Under the pieces are notes generated by a model. The model was given only the letters and a program-made list of their open reading frames with translations. It was not told the origin of the DNA and did no database searches. Both the position numbers and the translations under genes were made by a program. A DNA stretch of 64,000 bases from Acidobacteriota bacterium (GTDB lineage: Bacteria > Acidobacteriota > Terriglobia > Acidiferrales > UBA7541), in assembly GCA_021818865.1 (NCBI GenBank), contig JAKASX010000007.1, forward strand, positions 1 to 64,000, in the 5' to 3' direction. Shown one piece after another: positions 34,233 to 42,515 of the stretch (position 1 is its first letter; every line of letters begins with the position of its first letter).

Positions 34233-34760
34233 CTAATGCGCCACGGGCGCCGCAGTCCCGCCTTGGTGGATCACCACCGCCAAGTGCGGCGGCTTATTCG
34301 GCGGCATCAGCGTGACGATCTCCACCACGGGCGTCCCGCGCGTGGGCCCTGCTCGAAATGCTTCCGCTGGACCTCCAGCGCCTTTGCGGCCCGGTCCGCT
34401 GTTCTCCCAGGTCACCCAGTTCGCGGGGATCGCGGCTTTCACGTCGGCCGAAATGCGATGAAATTGCGCGATCATTTTCGAATATGGCTGGCTTTGAAAG
34501 AGGCAAAAATAGAGGTACGTCGGACCGACGACCTCCACCGTGCACCGGTGCGCCCCGGGCAGCTTCACTTTGCCCGCGTATTCGTTCGGCCTGTGGTTAC
34601 TCTGGCGCGAGAGTACCGCTCCGCGCAACGCCACGAAACCTGAGCCGCGGTGGGCCAGGATCTTCTTCACCGCCTCGCAGCCTTCGTTGCGGCAAACCGC
34701 TTGCCCGGTTGCGGCAAAGCCCAAAACCGCGCACGCTACCGCCAGGATCGTCTGGCGCAT
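34233..34760 (-). CDS. Small secreted protein with conserved cysteines
   Basis: About 175 residues. Signal peptide 'MRQTILAVACAVLGFAATGQA' and a mature part with 'CRNEGCEAVKKILAHRGSGF' and 'HRCTVEVVGPTYLYFCLFQS', giving two potential disulfides, then a proline/glycine-rich tail. No recognised family. The start at 34760 has GAGGGT seven bases upstream and matches the signal peptide; the ATG at 34784 lacks a Shine-Dalgarno. It is isolated between plus-strand genes. Confidence 0.62.
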   Translation of the reverse strand: MRQTILAVACAVLGFAATGQAVCRNEGCEAVKKILAHRGSGFVALRGAVLSRQSNHRPNEYAGKVKLPGAHRCTVEVVGPTYLYFCLFQSQPYSKMIAQFHRISADVKAAIPANWVTWENSGPGRKGAGGPAEAFRAGPTRGTPVVEIVTLMPPNKPPHLAVVIHQGGTAAPVAH

Positions 34761-34901
34761 CGGATACCCTCGCGCAATTTTCATACGTGGATGGTAGGGC
34801 CGCGTTCGGAAGCGGTCAACCGAAGACGCCGCCATTCTTGCGCTCCGTTCGCCGAAGCGGATTACTAGAACGTACCATTACCTAATAAATAATTTTTTCG
34901 C

Positions 34902-34930
34902 TTGACCGTCTCTCCGTTTCACGAATAGAG
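34902..34930 (+). promoter_or_regulatory. Putative promoter of secreted protein gene
   Basis: TTGACC (34902-34907) with a near -10 (GAATAG/AATAGA) 15-16 bases later, in an AT-rich stretch ('attttttcg') upstream. The predicted 5' untranslated region is about 50 bases. Confidence 0.4.
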
Positions 34931-34987
34931 TGCCCTGCAAGACAGCTTTTCAGATGCATCCAGACCTTCGTTATTAGGGGAGAATAC

Positions 34988-35626
34988 ATGAGGCGAATTC
35001 TGATCGCGTTTTCACTACTTTCCGCATTTCTGCTCGCGGGTTCGACGGCATGGGCCCAGAGCAGTGGCAACTCGGTCTTCGAGATGCAAAAGAGTCAGTG
35101 CGCCATCGACAGCTCGAATGGGACGCTCACGGGTGGCACGAGCAACCCCGGGCTACTGTTCTCCGACACAATACAGACCCCGAACACGGGCCAGGCGGCG
35201 CTCCTCATCACTCCGTCTCTCGTCACAGGACTTTACACCGACAACAAAATTACAAACAATTCCAGCAGTTCAACCCAGGATATCGGCGTAGACGTCACCG
35301 TGCTCGTGGACGGCAATGCGGTCGAGCCGGAAACGACCGCTTCGGGTTCGGGCAGCTATGTGATCTACGACCAGCGGTTCATTCAAGTGAGCTCCACGGT
35401 CATCAGCAGCCTCGCCTCGTGCACGACGGGCGTCACTTGTTTCCAGCTTGTTGAGAGCACGCTTTCCGCTCACTCGTTCAATTTCGTGTATCCGGACCCC
35501 GGCCAGGGCGAGCACACCGTCACGGTCAACTGGAACATTCTCAACGGCGGCAATGGTGAAGCGGCTTGCGTTGGCCCCGCCACCATCACCGTCGAGCAGG
35601 TTCAGAACTACAAGCAGGATCAGTAG
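34988..35626 (+). CDS. Secreted beta-rich protein of unknown function
   Basis: A 212-residue exported protein. Signal peptide 'MRRILIAFSLLSAFLLAGSTAWAQ', then a Thr/Ser/Asn-rich mature domain typical of beta-sandwich proteins ('GQAALLITPSLVTGLYTDNK', 'TQDIGVDVTVLVDGNAVEPE', 'GSYVIYDQRFIQVSSTVI'). Four cysteines occur in the mature part ('QCAID', 'SCTTG', 'TCFQL', 'ACVGP'). No family recognised. Start ATG 34988 follows 'aggggagaatac'. It ends in front of two hairpins, the second a convincing rho-independent terminator. Confidence 0.68.
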   Translation: MRRILIAFSLLSAFLLAGSTAWAQSSGNSVFEMQKSQCAIDSSNGTLTGGTSNPGLLFSDTIQTPNTGQAALLITPSLVTGLYTDNKITNNSSSSTQDIGVDVTVLVDGNAVEPETTASGSGSYVIYDQRFIQVSSTVISSLASCTTGVTCFQLVESTLSAHSFNFVYPDPGQGEHTVTVNWNILNGGNGEAACVGPATITVEQVQNYKQDQ

Positions 35627-35642
35627 TCCAGCCTCCGCGCAG

Positions 35643-35664
35643 GCTCCGGCGAATTCGCCGGAGC
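35643..35664. other. Perfect 22-base palindrome
   Basis: GCTCCGGCGAATTCGCCGGAGC, eleven bases per arm with no spacer, 16 bases after the stop of the secreted protein gene and just before the terminator. It can form a hairpin or be a protein site. Confidence 0.6.
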
Positions 35665-35683
35665 TGCCGCCGGCACAAGATCA

Positions 35684-35720
35684 GGGAGTCGGGCCTTCCC
35701 CGGCCTGACTCCCTTTTTTT
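35684..35720 (+). terminator. Rho-independent terminator
   Basis: Stem GGGAGTCGGGCC / GGCCTGACTCCC (one G-T pair), loop of six bases, followed by seven T. It closes the secreted-protein gene before the next gene's start at 35777. Confidence 0.85.
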
Positions 35721-35776
35721 CGCGCTCACTGCTTGACCCGTTCGCCTCGCATGTGTTTCGCTTGGCTTGTCAAAAT

Positions 35777-36412
35777 ATGTTCTGCCCGAACTGCGGGATC
35801 GAATATCGCCCGGGATTCACGCACTGCAACGATTGCGGCGTGGACCTGGTGGAGCAATTGCCCGGCGCCGAAGCCGAGTCCGGTGACGGATCGGCCGGGG
35901 AAGACGTCGAATTGCTCTGGCGCGGCACGAATGGCCGCGTCTTCAGCGAAATCGCCTCTTCGCTGGAGGATGCCGGCGTCCGCTTCAACCGCGAAGATCT
36001 CGACGCGCGTCTCACCTTCGGCAATAGCTACGGCGCTCTGGAAATCTGGGTGCCGGCGTCCGAACTCGCAGCCGCGAAAAAGGTTTTGGAGGATGCGCTC
36101 GCCCGGATCGCCGCGTCCATCGCGGGGCCGGAGGGTGAATCTGCCGAACAGGCCGACGCGGAAGACGGCGATTGGACTGAAGCCTCCGGCATCGTCGAGG
36201 ATCCACATCCCGAGGACGCAACCGCCGAAGTCTGGCATGGTGAGGACGCCGAACTCGCGGGCTTTCTGAAATCCGCGCTCGCCGGCAACGGCATCGGCAG
36301 TTACCTCGCCGACGAGGAGGGCCAGCCGCTCGTTCTTCGCGTTCTGCCCGAAGACGCCCAGCGGGCTACGCCGATCGTTCGCCAGGTGGTCGAAGGCGTT
36401 CCGCCGGAATGA
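35777..36412 (+). CDS. Zinc-ribbon plus DUF2007-like protein
   Basis: A 211-residue cytosolic protein. N-terminal zinc ribbon 'MFCPNCGIEYRPGFTHCNDCG' (C3, C6, C17, C20), an acidic region, and a 'VELLWRGTNGRVFSEIASSLED' to 'ALEIWVPASELAAAKKVLEDALA' segment resembling the signal-transducing DUF2007 fold, which recurs after a linker ('DAELAGFLKSALAGNGIGSYLA' to 'VLPEDAQRATPIVRQVVEG'). So there appear to be two copies of a small ferredoxin-like domain. The start at 35777 places the ribbon at the N-terminus; no good Shine-Dalgarno is visible. Function unknown. Confidence 0.72.
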   Translation: MFCPNCGIEYRPGFTHCNDCGVDLVEQLPGAEAESGDGSAGEDVELLWRGTNGRVFSEIASSLEDAGVRFNREDLDARLTFGNSYGALEIWVPASELAAAKKVLEDALARIAASIAGPEGESAEQADAEDGDWTEASGIVEDPHPEDATAEVWHGEDAELAGFLKSALAGNGIGSYLADEEGQPLVLRVLPEDAQRATPIVRQVVEGVPPE

Positions 36413-36716
36413 TCTAATCTCATACGGGACGCTGCTGAGCGGCGGGCGCGTGGCCGATGCGCCGTCGACCGTTCGACCATCCTGCCCGGAACTAAAGACA
36501 AGCGCCTCAGCTTTCTGGGACCCTGAACGCACGCTCTCCGCACCCGCGCGGGAACGAGGATGGATCGAGGGCCCCGTTTTTCGGGATCCTTCGCTTCGCT
36601 CAGGATGACAAATTGAGTGCCGCTTCGCGCCGATTTCCCCTCCGGAGCAGGCGCGTGCCGTTTCGTCGTAGCGGGCGCGAACGCTTCACGCTAATATGCA
36701 AGGCTCGCGAGCAGCC
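36413..36716. other. Intergenic region with a widely seen repeat motif
   Basis: Between the zinc-ribbon gene and the GH31 gene. Contains at 36581-36610 a motif reading GGATCCTTCGCTTCGCTCAG and continuing into GATGACA. From memory, close variants are very common in intergenic DNA of unrelated bacteria. No gene seen. Confidence 0.5.
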
Positions 36717-38939
36717 ATGACCAAAAAAATCGATCGCAGGCAAATCCTCAAAACGCTGGGGGCGGCTTGCGCCGCAGGGATTCTTCCCGAAAATCTGGTT
36801 GCATCCGCGCAAACCGCCGCGGCGCGACTTGCCCCGGGCGATTTCGAGATCCAGGTCGGCGCGGTGAGCGAACATACGTTTCGGCTGAGCGTGTTGCCGA
36901 TCGTCGGCGGTCGTTCCGCGGCGATTCCGCGCGATGGCTCGCTGGTTCGCGAGTCGTGGCACGCGCCGATCGCGACGCTTCGCGGCGAATTTCACGCGCA
37001 AACGATTCGCGCGGGGAATCTGCGGGTGCGCGTCGAGCCTGCGCCGCTCGCTTTTCACATCGCGACGGCGAATGGCGAGCCAATTCAGAGCCTTGCGATG
37101 GATCGCGCGACCGGGGCCGTCTCTTTCGATGCGAGCCATGCGCCGATTTTCGGGCTCGGCGAAGGAGGGCCGCAATTCGACCGCCGCGGCTCATTTTTTC
37201 CGATGCGCAACGGCGAAGGCGTGCCCGATCTTGCGACGGCCGGCGCGCGCGTCCCGATTCCGTGGATCGCGAGCGCCGCGGGCTGGGCGATGTTTTTTCA
37301 TCAGCCGTATGGGACGTTCGATTTCACCGGCGCGGAAGCGAGATTTCTTCCCGCGGAGCAAGGCTCCTCGCCGCTGGACCTTTTTTTCACCGCGTCGCGC
37401 GACCCGGAAACGATTCTTGCCGAATACGCGCGCCTGACCGGGCTTCCGGAAATGCCGCCGCTGTGGAGTTTCGGCTATCAGCAGTCGCATCGCACGCTCG
37501 AGAGCCGCGAGGAAATTCTGGATGAAGCGGAAACCTTTCGCCGCAAAAAGCTGCCCTGCGACGCGCTGATTTATCTGGGCACCGGGTTTTGCCCCTCCGG
37601 CTGGAACACCGCGAACGGCTCATTCGACTGGAACCCGCGCGTTTTTTCCGATCCGCCGACGATCCTCGCGAAATTCCACGAGCACCATTTCCGCGCCGTG
37701 CTTCACGTGGTGATTCTGGCCGATAAGCTTGCCGGCAGCGTTCGCGACACTTGCCGCCTGGACCGTTTCGGCGATACGCGCGCCAGTTGCTATTGGGACG
37801 AGCATCGGCGCGATTTCGCGATGGGCGTGGATGGCTGGTGGCCCGACGAAGGCGATGCGCTCGATATTCCCTCGCGCCTCGATCGCAACCGGATGTATTG
37901 GGAGGGCCCGCAGCTCGATCGGCCGAACGTGCGGCCCTACGCGCTGAACCGAAACGGCTACGCCGGCATGCAGCGCTACGCATCGTTTCTTTGGTCGGGC
38001 GACGTGGTTTCCACGTGGGAGACGCTGAAAACGCAGGTCGCGAACGGAATCAACACCGGCTTGAGCGGGATTCCGTATTGGGGCACGGATATCGGGGGAT
38101 TCATTCCGACGAAAGAATTTACCGCGGAACTTTACCTGCGCTGGTTCCAGTTCGGCGCGTTTTGCCCGCTGTTCCGTTGCCACGGCCGGACGTGGAAATT
38201 GCGGCTGCCGTGGGGCTGGGACATGGGCAATCCCGGGCCGATTGAATCGAGATACGTGCCGCCGGACAGCGAATTGCACAACACGCAGGTCGAGCCGATT
38301 TGCCGGAAATACCTGAATCTGCGCTACCGTCTGCTTCCTTATTTATATAGCGCGGTGCGGGAATGCTCGCGGACTGGACTGCCGATTCTGCGCGCGCTGT
38401 GGCTGCAGTATCCGGACGATCCCGTGGCCACGGCGCGCGCCGACGAGTATTTGTGGGGACGCGACATACTGGTCGCGCCGATATTCGAAAAAGGAGCGGC
38501 GACGCGGAGCGTCTATCTGCCGCGCGGCGTGTGGCACGATTTCTGGACGGGCGAACGCATCGAAGGCGGACGCGAAATCGTGCGCCCGGTGGATCTCGAA
38601 ACCATCCCTTTGTACGTTCGCGGGGGGACGATCCTGCCGCTCGGGCCGGTGAAACAATACGTGGGCGAAAAATCGGACGAGCCGTTGACCGTGGTGATTT
38701 ATCCCGGCGCGGACGGCCATTTCTCTCTTTATGAAGACGACGGGGAATCGTTCGATTACCGGCGCGGGGAATGGATGGGCATGGAAATGCGTTGGAACGA
38801 TGCGCATCGCCATTTCGGCCTGTCGCTGGCGGAAGGTTCGCGGATGCTCGCGCCCGCGCGGCGGAAAATCGACGTGCAACTTGGCGAGGTGAAACGCCAA
38901 ATCACTTTCTCTGGCCATCCTTTGGAAATTTCCTTCTGA
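36717..38939 (+). CDS. Tat-exported GH31 family alpha-glycosidase
   Basis: Exported glycoside hydrolase of 740 residues. Twin-arginine signal 'KKIDRRQILKTLGAACAAGIL'. The GH31 catalytic barrel contains 'FGLGEGGPQFDRRGSFFPM', 'PPLWSFGYQQSHRTLESREE', nucleophile D377 in 'DGWWPDEGDAL' and the probable acid/base D429 in 'LWSGDVVSTWETL', then 'GIPYWGTDIGGF' and 'FCPLFRCHGRTWKLRLPWGW'. The end, 'PLTVVIYPGADGHFSLYEDDGES', is the C-terminal beta domain. GH31 includes alpha-glucosidases and alpha-xylosidases; the exact sugar is not determined. Tat export is unusual for this family, most of which are cytosolic or Sec-exported. Start ATG 36717. Confidence 0.9.
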   Translation: MTKKIDRRQILKTLGAACAAGILPENLVASAQTAAARLAPGDFEIQVGAVSEHTFRLSVLPIVGGRSAAIPRDGSLVRESWHAPIATLRGEFHAQTIRAGNLRVRVEPAPLAFHIATANGEPIQSLAMDRATGAVSFDASHAPIFGLGEGGPQFDRRGSFFPMRNGEGVPDLATAGARVPIPWIASAAGWAMFFHQPYGTFDFTGAEARFLPAEQGSSPLDLFFTASRDPETILAEYARLTGLPEMPPLWSFGYQQSHRTLESREEILDEAETFRRKKLPCDALIYLGTGFCPSGWNTANGSFDWNPRVFSDPPTILAKFHEHHFRAVLHVVILADKLAGSVRDTCRLDRFGDTRASCYWDEHRRDFAMGVDGWWPDEGDALDIPSRLDRNRMYWEGPQLDRPNVRPYALNRNGYAGMQRYASFLWSGDVVSTWETLKTQVANGINTGLSGIPYWGTDIGGFIPTKEFTAELYLRWFQFGAFCPLFRCHGRTWKLRLPWGWDMGNPGPIESRYVPPDSELHNTQVEPICRKYLNLRYRLLPYLYSAVRECSRTGLPILRALWLQYPDDPVATARADEYLWGRDILVAPIFEKGAATRSVYLPRGVWHDFWTGERIEGGREIVRPVDLETIPLYVRGGTILPLGPVKQYVGEKSDEPLTVVIYPGADGHFSLYEDDGESFDYRRGEWMGMEMRWNDAHRHFGLSLAEGSRMLAPARRKIDVQLGEVKRQITFSGHPLEISF

Positions 38940-39133
38940 GCGCGGATTCCAGTTGCCCATCGAGGTCGATCTTTTTGTAGAGGCGGAATCCGGCGCCGAC
39001 CACTATCGTGCTATAGCGCAACTGCCGCACAGATTCTCCTCTTGATTCGCGACCTGTTACCTTGCTACGATTCGCGCCCACACTGCACGAAAGGCAAGCC
39101 CCAATTCCGATTCTTTTTGAGAGGAGACGTGCA

Positions 39134-39943
39134 TTGGCGCCATCCGGCCCTAAGCCATTTCCGTGGGGGAATTCGGCTGAAACCTTGGTGCTGATTTCCG
39201 TTGCGCTTACTTGCCTCGTGAGCGCCCGGCCGGCCAGAGCGCAGGTGGCCGGCAACCGGCCTGACGCCGCAACGCTCGATCGCGATGGCATCAGCCTTTT
39301 CCGCCAACAGCGATACGCGCAGGCCCTCGTCAAATTCCGTCAGGCGGCCGCGCGGGGCGACGCCACTGCCGAGAACAATCTTGGCTGGATGTACGAGCAC
39401 GGCAAGGGCGTGAGACAGGATTACAACCAGTCGCTCGCGTGGTACCGCAAGGCCGCCGCGCAGGATTACGCTCGCGCTGAAAACAACCTCGGCTGGATGT
39501 ACGAATACGGGGACGGCGTGAGTCAGGATTACGGCCAGGCGCTCAAATGGTACCGGAAAGCAGCCACTGAGGATTACCCGGACGCCGAAAATAACCTCGG
39601 CTGGATGTATCAGCATGGGCTGGGCGCGAGAAGGGATCAGAACCAGGCGCTCCTGTGGTATCGGAGGGCCGCGGCGCAGGGAGACGCCGCTGCCGAAAAC
39701 AACCTCGGCTGGATGTATGAACACGGACGCGCTGTGCACCGGGACTACCGCCGGGCCATTGCGTGGTTCCATAAGGCCGCCGCGCAGGGCTACGCTCTGG
39801 CCGAAAACAGCCTCGGCTGGGTCTACGAGCACGGAAAGGGAGTGGGCAAGGATTACGTCCGAGCCCTGGCGTGGTACCGGAAAGCCGCGGCGCAGGGCGA
39901 CGCGGGCGCGAAACACAATCTCGCCGCCCTCGAACGGCGATAG
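39134..39943 (+). CDS. Exported Sel1-like repeat protein
   Basis: Secreted protein of about 269 residues with six near-identical 36-residue Sel1/SLR repeats ('AENNLGWMYEHGKGVRQDYN', then 'QSLAWYRKAAAQDYAR'; the other copies vary at few positions), a helical solenoid used for protein contacts. The N-terminus 'ETLVLISVALTCLVSARPARAQ' is a signal peptide. The TTG at 39134 is chosen because GAGAGGAG lies about 8 bases upstream and gives a signal peptide of normal length; the longer frame from 39062 has no Shine-Dalgarno. Repeat identity at DNA level suggests recent tandem expansion. Partner unknown. Confidence 0.83.
   Translation: MAPSGPKPFPWGNSAETLVLISVALTCLVSARPARAQVAGNRPDAATLDRDGISLFRQQRYAQALVKFRQAAARGDATAENNLGWMYEHGKGVRQDYNQSLAWYRKAAAQDYARAENNLGWMYEYGDGVSQDYGQALKWYRKAATEDYPDAENNLGWMYQHGLGARRDQNQALLWYRRAAAQGDAAAENNLGWMYEHGRAVHRDYRRAIAWFHKAAAQGYALAENSLGWVYEHGKGVGKDYVRALAWYRKAAAQGDAGAKHNLAALERR
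39360..39935 (+). repeat. Tandem 108-base coding repeat (Sel1 units)
   Basis: Six roughly 108-base units sharing AACAATCTTGGCTGGATGTA or close variants, encoding the solenoid repeats of the Sel1 gene. Not a CRISPR array: it is coding and contains no unique spacers. Confidence 0.85.
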
Positions 39944-40111
39944 GGAACTTTCCGGCCGAGCGCAATCGCGGAACAGGCAGACCCTCGTTCGTGGTTCCGC
40001 TCGGCCTCGACGACTCGAAATCCGTCCGTCCGCGCCGGCGTTCCCGCCCTTGCTTTATCGCCCTCGCCGTGATTTTCTAATTTCTTCGCGATTCCGCGGC
40101 TCGGAGGTTCG

Positions 40112-41023
40112 ATGAAGCTCGAAGACATCAAAACGGTGGGTGTGGCTGGCGCGGGAACGATGGGCAACGGCATCGCGCACGTTTTCGCGCGCGCGGGCTA
40201 CGCCGTGATTTTGCGCGACGTGGAACAGCGATTCCTCGATCGTGCGCTCGAAACGATTTCCAAGAATCTCGATCGCGAAATCAAGCGCGGCAAGCTGGCC
40301 GAAGCCGAAAAACCGGCCATCCTGGCGCGCCTGCGGATAACGACGAAGCTCGAAGACCTCGCCGCAGCCGAACTCGTCGTGGAAGCCGTGCCCGAGCAGG
40401 CAGATCTGAAAAAGCAAATTCTCGCGGAGCTTGAGCGAGTCCTACCGGCAACTGCTTTGCTGGCTTCAAATACGTCTTCGATTTCCATCACCGCGCTCGC
40501 CGCCACGACCGGCCGCCCCGAGCGTTTCGCCGGCATGCACTTCATGAATCCCGTGCCGATGATGACGCTGGTGGAAGTGATTCGCGGCATCGCGACGAGC
40601 GACGAAACCTTCGGCGTCATCCTGGGGCTGTGCGAGCGTCTCGGCAAAAAGCCGGTGGCCGTGAACGACGCGCCCGGGTTCGTCTCGAATCGCGTGCTGA
40701 TGCCGATGATCAACGAAGCGGTTTTTGCGGTGCTCGAAGGCGTCGCCACCGTCGAAGCCGTGGATCAGGTGATGAAGCTGGGCATGAATCATCCGCTCGG
40801 CCCGCTCGAACTCGGCGATCTGATCGGTCTCGACGTTTGCCTGGATATTCTGGAAGTGCTGCATCGCGACCTGGGCGATCCGAAATATCGCCCCTGTCCG
40901 CTGCTGCGCAAACTCGTTGCCGCTGGATGGCTGGGCCGGAAAACGGGGCGCGGGTTTTACGTCTATTCCGGCGGCGTGACGACGCCGAATCCCGCGCTGG
41001 GTGGGGCGGGTGTGGGCGGATAG
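40112..41023 (+). CDS. 3-hydroxyacyl-CoA dehydrogenase (3-hydroxybutyryl-CoA dehydrogenase-like)
   Basis: NAD-dependent dehydrogenase of 303 residues. N-terminal Rossmann domain with '[21 protein letters not shown]', '[14 protein letters not shown]', catalytic region '[19 protein letters not shown]' (His-Asn and Glu of the hydride-transfer site), and the C-terminal helical domain '[18 protein letters not shown]', '[21 protein letters not shown]' and '[14 protein letters not shown]'. It interconverts 3-hydroxyacyl-CoA and 3-ketoacyl-CoA in beta-oxidation or butanoate metabolism. A short Gly-rich tail 'ALGGAGVGG' extends beyond the family end. Start ATG 40112 has CGGAGGTTCG upstream. Transcribed alone; the thiolase is 6.4 kb away. 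Confidence 0.93.
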   Translation: MKLEDIKTVGVAGAGTMGNGIAHVFARAGYAVILRDVEQRFLDRALETISKNLDREIKRGKLAEAEKPAILARLRITTKLEDLAAAELVVEAVPEQADLKKQILAELERVLPATALLASNTSSISITALAATTGRPERFAGMHFMNPVPMMTLVEVIRGIATSDETFGVILGLCERLGKKPVAVNDAPGFVSNRVLMPMINEAVFAVLEGVATVEAVDQVMKLGMNHPLGPLELGDLIGLDVCLDILEVLHRDLGDPKYRPCPLLRKLVAAGWLGRKTGRGFYVYSGGVTTPNPALGGAGVGG

Positions 41024-41175
41024 GACACGGGCGGGAGAATATCTTTGCTTTTTCTTCGCCTGGTGATAGGATAGGCGAGCTTGACGGATGAGGGAAGGCC
41101 GGCGGAACTTCTTGTCAGAGCGGGCCGCGTTGTGATTGGCTGAACGGGCTGGCAGAATCCTGGGTGAGGTGGCAG

Positions 41176-42246
41176 ATGGCGGACGAAAAGAGCAAGCTGC
41201 TCGAAAACGCGATTGCGCAGATCGAAAAGCAGTACGGCAAAGGCTCGATCATGCGGCTGGGCAGCCGCGACGTGATGGTCCCGGTGAGCGTGATTCCGAC
41301 GGGTTCCATTTCGCTCGACGCGGCGCTCGGGGTGGGCGGCCTGCCGCGTGGCCGCGTGGTGGAGATATTCGGTCCGGAATCGAGCGGCAAAACGACGCTG
41401 GCGCTGACAGTGGCCGCGCAGGCGCAGAAACTCGGCGGGCAGGTGGCTTTCGTGGACGCCGAGCACGCGCTCGATCCGAGCTACGCGAAGAAGCTGGGCG
41501 TGGACGTGGACAATCTGCTGGTCTCGCAGCCAGACCACGGCGAACAGGCGCTCGAAATCGCGGAAACGCTGATTCGATCGGGCGGCGTGGACGCGGTGGT
41601 GGTGGATTCGGTGGCAGCGCTGGTGCCGAAATCGGAACTCGAAGGTGAAATGGGCGAGCCGCAGATGGGCTTGCAGGCGCGCTTGATGTCGCAGGCGCTG
41701 CGGCGGCTGACCGCGATCGTTTCGAAATCGCGCACCTGCTTGATTTTCATCAACCAGATTCGCGAAAAAATCGGCGTTTTCTACGGCAATCCGGAAACGA
41801 CCACCGGCGGCCGCGCGCTGAAATTTTACAGCTCGGTCCGGCTGGATATTCGCCGCGTGCAATCCATCAAGGACGGCGAGAAAGTGATCGGAGCGCGCAC
41901 CCGCGCCAAGGTCGTGAAGAACAAGGTCGCCGCTCCATTCCGTCAGGCCGAATTCGACATTCTCTACGACGACGGCATCTCGTTCGAAAACGACCTGATC
42001 GATCAGGGCCTCGAACTCGGCGTCGTCGAAAAATCCGGCTCCTGGCTTTCGTTCCACGGCGAACGCATGGGCCAGGGACGCGAAAACGCGCGCGTCTTCC
42101 TGAAGGAAAATACCGACGTCCGCCAGAAACTTGCCGCGGCGGTGCGAAAAGAACTCGGCATTCCGACGATGGGAGGCGAGCCGGAAAAGGAAAAACCGCC
42201 GGTGCAAGCTTCCGCCGCCGCTGCCGGCAAGGAGAAATCGCGCTAA
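41176..42246 (+). CDS. recA: RecA recombinase
   Basis: Recombinase of 356 residues that coats single-stranded DNA, drives strand exchange and, as a filament, stimulates LexA self-cleavage. Walker A 'GPESSGKTT' (66-74), Walker B region '[14 protein letters not shown]', loop L1 '[21 protein letters not shown]', loop L2 around '[21 protein letters not shown]', and the C-terminal '[14 protein letters not shown]' segment are all present. One small departure: '[15 protein letters not shown]' where most RecA proteins have Thr before GEQ. Start ATG at 41176 with GAGGTGGC just upstream; a GTG four codons before is possible. lexA is in the same window but 5 kb away. Confidence 0.97.
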   Translation: MADEKSKLLENAIAQIEKQYGKGSIMRLGSRDVMVPVSVIPTGSISLDAALGVGGLPRGRVVEIFGPESSGKTTLALTVAAQAQKLGGQVAFVDAEHALDPSYAKKLGVDVDNLLVSQPDHGEQALEIAETLIRSGGVDAVVVDSVAALVPKSELEGEMGEPQMGLQARLMSQALRRLTAIVSKSRTCLIFINQIREKIGVFYGNPETTTGGRALKFYSSVRLDIRRVQSIKDGEKVIGARTRAKVVKNKVAAPFRQAEFDILYDDGISFENDLIDQGLELGVVEKSGSWLSFHGERMGQGRENARVFLKENTDVRQKLAAAVRKELGIPTMGGEPEKEKPPVQASAAAAGKEKSR

Positions 42247-42259
42247 GCGCGATTTCTCC
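42231..42259 (+). terminator. Stem-loop over the recA stop codon
   Basis: GGAGAAATCGCG / CGCGATTTCTCC, a perfect 12-base stem with a five-base loop CTAAG that contains the TAA stop of recA. There is no long T tract. It may be a terminator or a 3' stabilising element. Confidence 0.55.
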
Positions 42260-42515
42260 GCCCCGCTGAGTCGCGGTGGAGTGTCGCGCTTTTGTTCCCG
42301 CGCTGTTGGCAGGCCTCGGTTGCCTTCGCGCCCTCCGGCTTTCTCCGTGTCCTCCGTGTTAATCCTTTCGTTTTGAATGGAGTACCATTCCGGAATCCCG
42401 GCTCTTGCCAAAAAGGAAAATTCCCTGCGGGATTCGGTTGCCTGCTTCGCGAATCCTCCTCTACAATGCCCACGCGGGAGTGAGCAGCGCCTGGAAACGG
42501 ACTGAGAGCCTACGT

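Noticed and set aside
39360-39935. Possible CRISPR array (regular repeats)
   Set aside because: The 108-base period is coding (Sel1 repeats), with no unique spacers or cas genes.
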